DNA of 64,000 bases, from positions 248,001-312,000 of the forward strand of contig NZ_BMQB01000004.1 of the NCBI RefSeq assembly GCF_014647895.1, read 5' to 3'. The notes below the pieces were generated by a model. That model saw nothing but the letters and a program-made list of their open reading frames with translations. It did no database searches and was not told the origin of the DNA. The stretch's first letter is position 1; each line of letters starts with the position of its first letter. Below are positions 17,471 through 25,854 of the stretch, piece after piece. The position numbers and the translations under genes are program-made. The DNA comes from Pilimelia anulata (GTDB lineage Bacteria > Actinomycetota > Actinomycetes > Mycobacteriales > Micromonosporaceae).

Positions 17471-18502
17471 CTACAGGTAGCCCTCCGATGGCATCGCGCC
17501 GACGTCCAGGGTCTCCCACTCACGCATCCAAGCCGCCGTTGCGTTCGGCGTCAGCCACGGCGGCGGCGTGAGGTGTGCGTGTGCCTCGGTCAGCCGCAGC
17601 GAGACGGTGACGACGAACTGGTGGCAGAACTCGACGTCTTCCGCTCCGGGGGCATAGCCCTTCGGTGCCCGGTACTTCCGCTGCCCGCCGAAGAAGTCGA
17701 TGTGGTGTGGGGTGAGGCTGGCGAACCGCAGGTAGGCGGCGTAGTCCAATCCGAGCGCGGTGATCCGGGCAGCAGCCTGTAGCTGCGTGACGATCTCGGT
17801 GACCTGATGGAGCTGCCGGGCGACGGCGCGCGGCCGCTGCGCATCGGCGCTGACTCCACGCTCCCGGCGGGGTCCTTGTAGCACGCGAACAAGATCATCA
17901 AAGCTCGAACGGTGCCGGAGGTTATCACCGAAGCGAAGTGGTGACACCTCCCGCTGGTCGGAACGGCGTGGGGTGAGCAGGAGGTCGTACGCGTCGGACA
18001 GGGCAACCATCGCGCCGGTGAAACTCCCCTCGCCGGCGGCCGCTTCCGCCACGCGAACCAGTTCGCGCACCATCTCCTGTTCGATGACGTCAGCCATCGA
18101 CACCTGCGCGTAGTCCACGCCGAAGACGATCTGGGTGTTGGCGGCGAAGAAAGTGGCCGTGTCCTCCACGATCTGGTTGATCGTGGCCGTGTTGGGGTGC
18201 GCGCCGTGATGCTTGAGCGCAATCCGAACCCTGTTGAGCCGTGTCATTCCCTGCTTGCCCGCGAGGTCCACGCCATCGGCGCACTTAGCCGGGCTCAACG
18301 CATCCCAATACCTCTCGAACTCCCGGCTACCGGGACAGCCGACATGTTCGCCGGCCAGCAGCAGGAACGCCTCCACCGCGTCGTGCAGCGTCATCACCGC
18401 GGACGACGACTGAGGATCGGGCAGGCGGGATTGCTGCACGCCCTGGTGGTGCAGGAAGCGGATGAACGCTAGCCGACTGACGATCTTCTGGGTGAGCGGC
18501 AC
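17471..18502 (-). CDS. Unrecognised protein with a HEPN-like RX4H motif
   Basis: I do not recognise this family. The best start is GTG 18502, with AAGGA in the right place, giving 343 residues; the frame stays open upstream but loses coding character. It is mainly helical. Around residues 95-110 it reads TRLNRVRIALKHHGAHPNT, which contains RIALKH, the RX4-6H pattern of HEPN ribonucleases. The preceding helices (TLHDAVEAFLLLAGEHVG) fit the first part of a HEPN bundle. The C-terminal part (FGGQRKYRAPKGYAPGAEDV) is of unknown type. It lies convergent to the toxin-antitoxin-like pair inside the hairpin-bounded islet, which suggests an abortive-infection or RNA-cleaving role. Confidence 0.5.
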   Translation of the reverse strand: MPLTQKIVSRLAFIRFLHHQGVQQSRLPDPQSSSAVMTLHDAVEAFLLLAGEHVGCPGSREFERYWDALSPAKCADGVDLAGKQGMTRLNRVRIALKHHGAHPNTATINQIVEDTATFFAANTQIVFGVDYAQVSMADVIEQEMVRELVRVAEAAAGEGSFTGAMVALSDAYDLLLTPRRSDQREVSPLRFGDNLRHRSSFDDLVRVLQGPRRERGVSADAQRPRAVARQLHQVTEIVTQLQAAARITALGLDYAAYLRFASLTPHHIDFFGGQRKYRAPKGYAPGAEDVEFCHQFVVTVSLRLTEAHAHLTPPPWLTPNATAAWMREWETLDVGAMPSEGYL

Positions 18503-18612
18503 GGCAGTTCCTTGTTGGAGGGTGTGGGTGTCGGCAACCGTAGCGACCACGTCGTTGACCGACCCCTCGCCACGCCCAGCCGTCCCGTGATGTCCCGGCC
18601 CGGACGGTGCGG

Positions 18613-18742
18613 CTACTCGTTGACGAGCATGGTGGCCGCGTACACCGACAGGTCGGCGCGCAGGCGCAGCTACCGCACGGCAGGCCGCCAGGCGGCCGGT
18701 CGTCGCGGCGCTGTCGGTGGAGACCTCGAACACGACAGGCAT
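18613..18742 (-). pseudogene. Possible frameshifted gene remnant
   Basis: Reading leftward from the ATG at 18742, the peptide MPVVFEVSTDSAATTGRLAA is amphipathic and protein-like. About 75 nt later the sense passes to another frame that gives LRLRADLSVYAATMLVNE and a stop at 18613-18615. The two pieces look like the beginning and end of one short protein with a one-base shift. Nothing else is recognisable between 18503 and 19084. Confidence 0.25.
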
Positions 18743-19084
18743 CGCCGGCGTGTAGGCCTGTGGCTGACCGTTGGTCCATGGGGCCCGCCCACAATGCGGG
18801 CAGCGGGTACCTGCCCGGATGGATGATATCGCCGCCTCGGGCAGGCGGCGGGCGGACCGGGCGGGGGCGCAGCGCGGCGGCCGCCGTTCTCGGCGACCAC
18901 GCCCTCCGAGGCCGGTTGCGGTCCAAGGCGAGGTCATCCACTCCGGCGGCGTCGCTGGGCGACCGCGTCGGCCGGCTCGGGCAAACAGCCCTCGTCATCT
19001 CGTACAAGCCGGGGGCCGCTTCGCGGCAGTTGCCGGGTGTACCGGGTACGGATCGGCCGGGCTGTACGGGCCGTGACGGTTGAA

Positions 19085-19156
19085 GGGAGTTGGGCTGCTG
19101 TACCCGCGCAGGGATCAAGCCTGACCGCCCTGCGCGGGTACAGCAGCCCAACTCCC
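19085..19156. repeat. 72-nt palindromic element, copy 2
   Basis: Arms 19085-19113 and 19128-19156 pair perfectly over 29 bp around a 14-nt loop (ATCAAGCCTGACCG), the reverse complement of the copy 1 loop. Relative to copy 1, two 3-nt blocks in each arm differ, and both arms change together so pairing is kept. The following 19157-19650 shows no coding sequence, only the rplY promoter. Confidence 0.92.
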
Positions 19157-19431
19157 GGCCCGCCGCACCCCACCGAACGCCCCACCGCCCCACCGAACCC
19201 GGCCTCGCCCGACTGGGCGCGCCACCCCCACCGGCCGAGCAATCGGTGAGCCGACCGGGCAGCCCGAAGCCGGCCGCAGCCCGACCCCGGCCCCGCCCGC
19301 GTCGGACCGGAATCGGGGCGAAAGGCCAGGTCGGGGAGGGGTCGGAGGGGCAGGGGGATGAGGTTGGGGGACACGCCGGTGGGGGACTTGCGCGTGTCGG
19401 GGTTGGTGTGAGGGGCGCCGGCCGGGTCGGG

Positions 19432-19437
19432 TACGCT
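19432..19437 (+). promoter_or_regulatory. Candidate -10 element for rplY
   Basis: TACGCT stands about 210 nt before the rplY start in otherwise non-coding sequence and matches the -10 form used elsewhere in the window. The leader would be unusually long. Confidence 0.35.
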
Positions 19438-19650
19438 GGGCAGGTTGCCACGGCGAGGGTGCCCAGCGGGCCGCGCCAACGCTCACCACGACCGATCCGC
19501 CGCTCGGCGGCCGGGGTCGGCGGTGGGCGCCCGGCCCCGCGCGGACGCACTGTGATCGACGCGGTGCTCCGGGCTGGTATGTCCCGCGCGCCCCCGCCCG
19601 GCACCGCCATCGACCTCAACGCAGCCCGAATCAGCATCAGGAGTTCTCCC

Positions 19651-20262
19651 GTGTCCGAGGTAAAGATCAGCGCCGAGCTTCGTACCGAGTTCGGCAAGGG
19701 CGGTGCCCGGCGTACCCGCCGCGCCGGCAAGGTGCCCGCCGTGCTGTACGGCCACGGCGAGCAGCCCAAGCACATCTCCCTGCCCGCCCGGGAGTTCGCG
19801 GCCGCCATCCGCAACGGCGGCATGACCCAGGTCCTGAACATCGACATCGCCGGGGACGCCACCACGCTGGCGCTGCCCAAGGCCATCCAGCGGGACCCGA
19901 TCAAGGACTCGTTCGACCACGTCGACCTCATCATCGTCAAGCGCGGCGAGCGGGTGACCCTGGACGTGCCGGTGCAGCTCACCGGTACCCCGGCCAGCAA
20001 GACCCTGGTCGTCGTCGACAACGCGACCGTGTCGGTGGTGGCCGAGGCGCTGCACGTGCCCGAGCACCTGGAGGCGTCGATCGAGGGCGCCGCCGCCGGT
20101 ACGCAGGTTCTGGCCGGTTCGCTGGTCCTGCCCAGCGGCGTCGAGCTGGCGGCCGAGCCGGACCTGGTCCTCGCCGTCGTCTCCGCCGCCCTCACCGCCG
20201 AGCAGCTCAGCGGCGAGTCGGCCGAGCCGGCCGCCGAGGGCGAGGCCGCCGCCGAGGCGTGA
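19651..20262 (+). CDS. rplY: 50S ribosomal protein L25/general stress protein Ctc
   Basis: L25 binds 5S rRNA in the large subunit; the long form is also called Ctc. The 203-residue protein starts at GTG 19651 with CAGGAG before it. The N-terminal L25 domain has ELRTEFGKGGARRTRRAGKV and PAVLYGHGEQPKHISLP. The C-terminal TL5/CTC domain (about 95-185) has VDLIIVKRGERVTLDVPVQL. An Ala/Glu-rich tail ends the protein. It is followed by pth, the standard actinobacterial order. Confidence 0.96.
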   Translation: MSEVKISAELRTEFGKGGARRTRRAGKVPAVLYGHGEQPKHISLPAREFAAAIRNGGMTQVLNIDIAGDATTLALPKAIQRDPIKDSFDHVDLIIVKRGERVTLDVPVQLTGTPASKTLVVVDNATVSVVAEALHVPEHLEASIEGAAAGTQVLAGSLVLPSGVELAAEPDLVLAVVSAALTAEQLSGESAEPAAEGEAAAEA

Positions 20263-20299
20263 CCCCGCGCCCGGCGGGTGTCGGGCTGCGTAGTTCGTT

Positions 20300-20338
20300 C
20301 GCAGAGGGCAGACTCCCGGTGGGGGTCTGCCCTCTGCG
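20300..20338 (+). terminator. Strong hairpin between rplY and pth
   Basis: CGCAGAGGGCAGAC (20300-20313) pairs perfectly with GTCTGCCCTCTGCG (20325-20338) around an 11-nt loop. There is no T-run afterwards, so it may end transcription only partly, or protect the rplY mRNA 3' end. Confidence 0.65.
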
Positions 20339-20356
20339 CCGTACGAGAGGTGGGAG

Positions 20357-20950
20357 ATGGCCGAGGACGCGCCGTGGCTGGTCGTCGGGCTGGGCAACCC
20401 GGGTCCGGAGTACGCCGGGCACCGGCACAACATCGGCTTCCTGGTGGTGGACCTGCTGGCGCGGCGGCTGCGGGTCCGGCCGGGCCGGCACAAGCGGGCC
20501 GTCGCCGAGGTCGCCGAGGGCCGGCTGGGGGTGGGCACGGACGCGCCGCGGCTGGTGCTGGTGAAGCCGCTGACGTACATGAACCTGTCCGGCGGGCCCG
20601 CCTCGGCGCTGCTGCGGTTCTACGGCGGCACGCCCGACCGGGTGATCGCCGTGCACGACGAGCTGGATCTGCCGTACGGGCAGGTCCGGGCCAAGAGCGG
20701 CGGCGGCGAGGGCGGGCACAATGGACTGCGCTCGCTGAGCCGATCCCTTGCCACGCGCGACTACCTGCGAGTACGGTGCGGCATCGGCAGGCCCCCCGGT
20801 CGGCAGGATGCGGCTGACTACGTATTGTCCAACTTTTCCTCGGTCGAGCGTAAAGAGATAGATTTTTTGATCGACAGAGCGGGCGATGTGGTGGAGTCGC
20901 TGATGACCAAAGGGTTGGAGCCAACGCAGAATATGTTCCACGGCATTTAG
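20357..20950 (+). CDS. pth: Peptidyl-tRNA hydrolase
   Basis: Pth frees tRNA from peptidyl-tRNA that drops off the ribosome. The 197-residue length is normal. VGLGNPGPEYAGHRHNIGF holds the Asn and catalytic His, KPLTYMNLSGGP and HDELDLPYGQVRAKSGG follow, and GGHNGLRSLSRSL completes the core. It starts at ATG 20357 behind a GGTGGGAG stretch. The last 140 nt (from about 20810) use visibly more A and T than the rest of the gene, including TTT, ATA and AAA codons that are rare around here, although the protein remains a normal Pth. Confidence 0.97.
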   Translation: MAEDAPWLVVGLGNPGPEYAGHRHNIGFLVVDLLARRLRVRPGRHKRAVAEVAEGRLGVGTDAPRLVLVKPLTYMNLSGGPASALLRFYGGTPDRVIAVHDELDLPYGQVRAKSGGGEGGHNGLRSLSRSLATRDYLRVRCGIGRPPGRQDAADYVLSNFSSVERKEIDFLIDRAGDVVESLMTKGLEPTQNMFHGI

Positions 20951-21007
20951 GGCGTTACGCCCCGGTCCGCACGCCCGGGGAGTCCGCCGTACGCCCGATC
21001 GCCGTGT

Positions 21008-21039
21008 CACGCGAACGGCCACGTCCGTTGGTTCGCGTG
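21008..21039. terminator. Inverted repeat downstream of pth
   Basis: CACGCGAAC (21008-21016) and GTTCGCGTG (21031-21039) are perfect 9-nt arms separated by 14 nt. It could end pth transcription or act as an operator for the next gene, whose possible start at 21041 follows directly. Confidence 0.4.
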
Positions 21040-21091
21040 GATGCAGCCGGCGACGAAGCGCGCAGGGGATGGCGCGCGGGGGAGGGCAGCA

Positions 21092-22927
21092 GTGGGCCGC
21101 CAGACGATCGGTGATGACGCCGCGCCCGGAACCGGGCCGGCGCCCGTCCCGGACGACGACACGTTCCTGCTCGCCGCCATCCGCGAGGACCATCGCGCCG
21201 GGCCACCCGGGGCCCGCCGCCCCACCGACGCAGATCCCCTCCACGCGCGCCCGGCCGAGCCGGGCGCGCGTCGGGTCCCACCGGGCTCCCGCCTCGCCGA
21301 CCCGGCGCTGATCGCCGCCGTCGGCCGGGCCACCGCGCCGACCACCGTCCGCCCGCGCACCGGCGACGACGCCGTGTTCGCCGACCCGCGCCCCGCCGCC
21401 CTGTACGGCGGCGCCGACCACCGCCCGCCCGGCGCCGACCACCGTCCGCCCGGCGACCTCGTCCGCCCGCGCCGCGGCCCCGGCCGGATCGACCCCGCGC
21501 TGCACCGCCGCTCCGGCCCGCCGCCGCACGACCGCCGGACCCGCTGGCAGCGCCGGTACGTCGCCGCCCTCGTCGCCGGCGACCTGGCCGTCGGCGCGCT
21601 GGCCGGCGTACTCGCCTTCGGCGTCCGGTTCGGCGGCGACGTCACGTCGTACAACTGGCCGTACATCCTCGCCTCGGTGCTGCTGCCGGTCGCGCTGGTC
21701 GGGGTCCTGGCGATCGCCAAGGCGTACGAGCGCCGCTTCCTCTACGTCGGCAACGACGAGTACCACCGGGTCATCCGCGGCGGGCTCAGCCTGACCGCGG
21801 CCGCGGCGATCGTGTCGTACGCGTTCGAGATCCAGCTCGCCCGCAGCTACGTGCTGGTGGCGCTGCCGCTGGCCACCCTGGGCGTGGTGCTGGTCCGGTT
21901 CGCGATCCGCAAGAAGCTGCACCGGTACCGCGGCCGCGGCCGATGTCTGCGCCGCGTGCTCGTCGTCGGGCACGAACTGGCCGTCATCCACCTCACCCGG
22001 CAGCTCAAGCGCGAGCGCTTCCACGGCCTCCAGGTCGTCGGCGCCTGCCTGCCCGCCCGGCACGACGGCCAGGTGGGCCTGCCGGTGTACGGCAGCTTCC
22101 ACGACGTCGCCGAGGCCGTCGACCACGCCGGCGCGGACACCGTCATCGTCCTGTCCTGCCCCGAACTGGACGGCCAGCACCTGCGCCGGCTCGCCTGGCA
22201 GCTCGAACGCGACGACGTCGACCTCATCGTCGCCAGCGCCCTGATCGACGTCGCCGGCGGCCGGACCACCATCCGCCCGGTCGACGGCCTGCCCATGCTG
22301 CACGTCGACCACCCGCGCCTGTCCGGCGCCGCCCGGGTGGTCAAGGAGATCGTGGACCGGGTCGCCGCCGCCGGCCTGCTCCTGCTGTTCGCCCCCGTCC
22401 TGCTCGGCGCCGCCGCGGCGATCCGGTTGAACTCGCGCGGCCCGGTCCTGTTCCGCCAGGTCCGGGTCGGGCGGACCGGTGAGCCGTTCAAGATCTTCAA
22501 GTTCCGCAGCATGTACCTCGACGCCGAGGCCAGGCTGGCCGGCATGCGCCACCTGAACGAGTACGACGGCGTCCTGTTCAAGATGCGCGAGGACCCCCGG
22601 GTCACCCCGGTCGGCCGCTGGCTGCGCCGCCTGTCGGTCGACGAGCTGCCCCAGCTCCTCAACGTCCTGCGCGGCGACATGTCCCTCGTCGGCCCCCGCC
22701 CGCCGCTGCCGGAGGAGGTCGCGGTGTACCCCGACGACATGCGCCGCCGGCTGGCGGTCAAGCCCGGCATGACCGGGCTGTGGCAGGTCTCGGGCCGCTC
22801 GGACCTGCCGTGGGAGGAGGCCGTCCGCCTCGACCTGCGGTACGTGGAGAACTGGTCGCTGACCTTCGACCTGGTCATCCTGCTGCGCACGGTCACCGCG
22901 GTGATGCGCTCGTCCGGCGCATACTGA
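21092..22927 (+). CDS. Exopolysaccharide polyprenyl glycosylphosphotransferase
   Basis: Such enzymes (WbaP/CpsE type) transfer a hexose-1-phosphate to undecaprenyl phosphate and start capsule or exopolysaccharide synthesis. GTG 21092 is preferred because GGGGGAGG precedes it; ATG 21041 in the same frame is possible. The first 150 residues are Pro/Arg/Asp-rich and disordered. Four membrane segments and a CoA-binding-like domain (VLVVGHELAVIHLTRQLKRE) come next. The bacterial sugar transferase domain closes the protein: PFKIFKFRSMY, VDELPQLLNVLRGDMSLVGP and KPGMTGLWQVSGRS. Nearby galE can supply UDP-galactose. Confidence 0.92.
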   Translation: MGRQTIGDDAAPGTGPAPVPDDDTFLLAAIREDHRAGPPGARRPTDADPLHARPAEPGARRVPPGSRLADPALIAAVGRATAPTTVRPRTGDDAVFADPRPAALYGGADHRPPGADHRPPGDLVRPRRGPGRIDPALHRRSGPPPHDRRTRWQRRYVAALVAGDLAVGALAGVLAFGVRFGGDVTSYNWPYILASVLLPVALVGVLAIAKAYERRFLYVGNDEYHRVIRGGLSLTAAAAIVSYAFEIQLARSYVLVALPLATLGVVLVRFAIRKKLHRYRGRGRCLRRVLVVGHELAVIHLTRQLKRERFHGLQVVGACLPARHDGQVGLPVYGSFHDVAEAVDHAGADTVIVLSCPELDGQHLRRLAWQLERDDVDLIVASALIDVAGGRTTIRPVDGLPMLHVDHPRLSGAARVVKEIVDRVAAAGLLLLFAPVLLGAAAAIRLNSRGPVLFRQVRVGRTGEPFKIFKFRSMYLDAEARLAGMRHLNEYDGVLFKMREDPRVTPVGRWLRRLSVDELPQLLNVLRGDMSLVGPRPPLPEEVAVYPDDMRRRLAVKPGMTGLWQVSGRSDLPWEEAVRLDLRYVENWSLTFDLVILLRTVTAVMRSSGAY

Positions 22928-23016
22928 CCGCCCCGGCGCACGGCGCGTCGGCCGGGTCGGTCGGTGCGGGGCGACGGTCCGGGCCGCGGCGCGGCAACGG
23001 GCTGGCGGGGGTTCGC

Positions 23017-23022
23017 TAGGGT
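23017..23022 (+). promoter_or_regulatory. -10 element of the GNAT gene (leaderless)
   Basis: TAGGGT stands 6 nt before GTG 23029, so the first transcribed base is about the start codon. Confidence 0.6.
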
Positions 23023-23028
23023 GCGGCG

Positions 23029-23544
23029 GTGGACATCGGTGATGTGGTCGTGCGCGCGGCGCGGGTGTCCGACGTGCCGGAGCTGGTCCGGCTGAGCGGC
23101 ATCATGTACGCCGAGGCCCCCTGCCACGGCTCCGCCGCGCCCGGCCCGTGGCAGCAGGCGGCCGCCGCGACGCTGCGCCGCGTCCTCGCCGGCCCCGACC
23201 CCGACTGGGCGATCGCGGTCGTCGACGGCGACCGCCCCGGCGAGCTGGCGAGCTGCGCGATGGGCGCGATCGAGCACCGGATCGCCAGCCCGCGCGTCCC
23301 CGACGGCCGCGCCGGCCACATCTTCAACGTCGCCACCGACCCCGGCCACCGCGAGCGCGGCTACGCCCGCGCGTGCGTGGAAGCGATCCTGCGCTGGCAC
23401 CGCGGCCGCGGCGCCCACCGCGTCGACCTGATCGCGACGCCGGCGGCGGCCCCGATGTACCGGACGATCGGCTTCGACCCGGAGATCGGCGGCGAGGCCC
23501 TGCGCTGGTACGCCGACACCCCGCTACCGTCCGCCGACGACTGA
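23029..23544 (+). CDS. GNAT-family N-acetyltransferase
   Basis: The 171-residue protein starts at GTG 23029. It begins with VVVRAARVSDVPELVRLSG, the usual GNAT first strand and helix. The acetyl-CoA motif A is HIFNVATDPGHRERGYARAC (about residues 101-120), with the R/Q-x-x-G-x-A form as RERGYA. YRTIGFDPE near the end is the last conserved element. The substrate is unknown. It converges on galE, and a minisatellite fills the space between them. Confidence 0.88.
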   Translation: MDIGDVVVRAARVSDVPELVRLSGIMYAEAPCHGSAAPGPWQQAAAATLRRVLAGPDPDWAIAVVDGDRPGELASCAMGAIEHRIASPRVPDGRAGHIFNVATDPGHRERGYARACVEAILRWHRGRGAHRVDLIATPAAAPMYRTIGFDPEIGGEALRWYADTPLPSADD

Positions 23545-23565
23545 CGCGGGCCGCCGCGCGCCGAG

Positions 23566-23872
23566 CCGGCGGGCCGTGGTCCGGCGGGCGGTGGTCCGTG
23601 GGCCGTGATCTGGCGGGTGGTGGTCCGTGGGCTGTGGTCTGACGGGTGTGGTCCGTGGGCCGTGATCTGGCGGGCGGTGGTCCGCGAGTCGTGGTACGGC
23701 GGGCTGCCGGACGGCCTCGGCTCGGCGGGCCGTGGTTCGGCGGGCCGTGGTTCGGCGGGCCGTGGTTCGGCGGGCCGTGGTTCGGCGGGCCGTGGTTCGG
23801 CGGGCCGTGGTTCGGCGGGCCGTGGTTCGGCGGGCCGTGGTTCGGCGGGTTGTGGTCCGGTGGATTGTGGTC
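23566..23872. repeat. 15-bp minisatellite between convergent genes
   Basis: Eight perfect tandem copies of CGGCGGGCCGTGGTT run from 23723 to 23842, followed by two diverged copies to 23872. To the left (23566-23722) the same motif recurs in decayed form, such as GGCGGGCGGTGGTCC and GTGGGCCGTGATCTG. The array ends just before the galE stop codon at 23879. All three forward frames stay open only because the unit is 15 nt; there is no sign that it is translated. Confidence 0.95.
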
Positions 23873-23878
23873 CGGCGG

Positions 23879-24844
23879 TCAGCGGCGGAGGAAGGTCCAG
23901 GCGTCGCCGATCATCCCGGTCAGCGTCGGCCGCCGCGGCACCCAGCCGAGTTCGGCCCGGGCCAGCTCCGCCGACGCGACCAGTGTCGCCGGGTCGCCCT
24001 CCCGCCGCGGCGCGATCCGCACCGGCACCGGGTGCCCGGTCACCTCGCGGACGGCCTCGACCACCTGCAGGTTGCTGAACCCGGTCCCGCTGCCCAGGTT
24101 GTACACCCGGTGCGCGCCCGGCGCCGCCGCATCGAGGGCGAGCAGGTGCGCGGCGGCCAGGTCCGCGACGTGGATGTAGTCGCGCACGCAGGTGCCGTCC
24201 GGGGTGTCATAGTCGTCCCCGTACACCTCCAGCAGCTCCCGCTCACCGGCCGCCACCTGCAACGCGATCGGGATCAGGTGCGTCTCGGGATCGTGCCGCT
24301 CGCCGATCATGACGTCGTCGCGGACCAGCGCGCCGCACACGTTGAAGTACCGCAGCGACACCGCCGCGACGCCGTACGCGTGCACCTCCGAGGTCAGCGC
24401 GTGGTCGAAGGCCAGCTTCGTGGCACCGTACGTGCTGGTCGGCGCGGTCACGGCCGACTCCGGGATCGGGACGGCGACCGGGTTGCCGTACACGGCCGCG
24501 GTCGACGAGTAGATCAACCGGGGGACGCCGGCGGCGCGGGCGGCGTCGAGCAGCGCCAGCGAGCCGACGACGTTGGCGTCCCAGTACAGCTCCGGCCGCA
24601 CCATCGACTCGCCGGCGGCGATGAGGCCGGCGAAGTGCAGTACGGCGTCGAACCGCGAGCCGGGGGTGAGGACGCGGGCGGACTCGGCCAGGGACGCGGT
24701 GACGAGGGTGGCGTCCTTGGGTACGGCGTCGGCGTGGCCGGTCCGCAGGTCGTCGAGGACGACCACCTCGTGATCCGCGTCGAGCAGCAGCCGGGTGACG
24801 ACGCTCCCGACGAACCCGGCCCCGCCGGTCACCAACACCCGCAC
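23879..24844 (-). CDS. galE: UDP-glucose 4-epimerase
   Basis: GalE interconverts UDP-glucose and UDP-galactose. The 321-residue protein starts at GTG 24844, with GAGGAGG upstream. It is an extended short-chain dehydrogenase: GGAGFVGSVVTRLLL binds NAD, DLRTGHADAV follows, the catalytic Ser-Tyr-Lys is seen as IYSSTAAVYG and TSTYGATKLAFDHAL, and GTCVRDYIHVADLAAAHL is the UDP-galactose 4-epimerase hallmark. It is a single gene here, facing away from the CRISPR locus. It probably serves the polysaccharide pathway begun by the sugar transferase at 21.1 kb. Confidence 0.94.
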   Translation of the reverse strand: MRVLVTGGAGFVGSVVTRLLLDADHEVVVLDDLRTGHADAVPKDATLVTASLAESARVLTPGSRFDAVLHFAGLIAAGESMVRPELYWDANVVGSLALLDAARAAGVPRLIYSSTAAVYGNPVAVPIPESAVTAPTSTYGATKLAFDHALTSEVHAYGVAAVSLRYFNVCGALVRDDVMIGERHDPETHLIPIALQVAAGERELLEVYGDDYDTPDGTCVRDYIHVADLAAAHLLALDAAAPGAHRVYNLGSGTGFSNLQVVEAVREVTGHPVPVRIAPRREGDPATLVASAELARAELGWVPRRPTLTGMIGDAWTFLRR

Positions 24845-24889
24845 GCCAACCCCTCCTCGCCTACCTGTCCGCCACCCTAGCGACCGTCG

Positions 24890-25085
24890 GTGAGTGGGGT
24901 GATCGTCGGACCAATGGATGTTCTGTGAGTTTCTCGGGGGCGATCCGCGGTGGGAGGTCGTGGGCGAGGGGCACGCAGGGGGCTGGGGTCGGTCGTAGTA
25001 TTCAGTACGTTGGGTGATTTCGATCTCCGCCGGACGACTGAATGAAATTGAGTACTGCCAGCCCCAAAGCACCAGGTCAGCAAGT
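24890..25085 (+). promoter_or_regulatory. Leader of CRISPR array 1
   Basis: This stretch lies upstream of the first repeat in the orientation expected for crRNA transcription and turns AT-rich from about 24995. It holds the inverted pair ATTCAGT (25000-25006) and ACTGAAT (25037-25043). It ends in TCAGCAAGT directly before repeat 1; the same nine bases precede array 2. Confidence 0.6.
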
Positions 25086-25854
25086 GTGCTCCCCGCACGC
25101 GCGGGGATCTTCCCAGCCCGGAGCCGCCCCGGCTTCGCTAGTCGTCGTGCTCCCCGCACGCGCGGGGATCTTCCCGGAGCACCTCGACCGGGTCCTGGCC
25201 GGACTGTGCTCCCCGCACGCGCGGGGATCTTCCGCCCAAGACCCCAGCACCGACCCCGGACACCGAGTGCTCCCCGCACGCGCGGGGATCTTCCCGACCC
25301 GGTCCGCTGGCCGGACCTGATCGGCCCGTGCTCCCCGCACGCGCGGGGATCTTCCGGGCCTGGGCCTGCTCACGGCCGGGGCGCTCGGGTGCTCCCCGCA
25401 CGCGCGGGGATCTTCCCCGGACGGCGCAGCGGCCGCCTCGACGGTCGGTGTGCTCCCCGCACGCGCGGGGATCTTCCCTCTGATTGAGATGCACGAAGAG
25501 GCCGCCCAGCGTGCTCCCCGCACGCGCGGGGATCTTCCCCTGGCCTCGTCCTCGGCGGTCACTGCGCACCAGTGCTCCCCGCACGCGCGGGGATCTTCCG
25601 TCCGAGGGATCCCAGACGGCGACGCTGACCACGTGCTCCCCGCACGCGCGGGGATCTTCCGCGGCGGCCCGAGCGGCGTCCCCAGCGGCGGCCGTGCTCC
25701 CGCACGCGCGGGGATCTTCCGAGGGATGCGCATCCCCGACATCGAGGCGGCCAGTGCTCCCCGTACGCGCGGGGATCTTCCGTTCGACCACGTGCGGGGA
25801 TCTTCCAAGGCGCCGCGCTGCCGTCGGTGCTCCCCGCACGCCGGGGGAACTTCC
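25086..25854 (+). CRISPR. CRISPR array 1, type I-E repeat
   Basis: Twelve near-complete 28-nt repeats start at 25086, 25147, 25206, 25267, 25328, 25389, 25450, 25511, 25572, 25633, 25694 and 25754. A truncated 3' half (25789-25806) and a degenerate last repeat (25827-25854) follow. The unit begins GTGCTCCCCGC and ends GGGGATCTTCC; CCCCGC and GCGGGG form the hairpin stem around ACGC. Spacers are 33 nt, one of them 31. The repeat at 25694 lacks one C and that at 25754 has one substitution, so decay increases away from the leader. The nucleotide after each of the twelve repeats is G or C. A faint further relic is near 25890-25911. Confidence 0.98.

Noticed and set aside
23605..24078. Forward open frames with repeated GSAGR or VVRRA peptides
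   Set aside because: They are translations of the 15-bp minisatellite running into antisense galE; the unit length keeps every frame open and no start signal is present.
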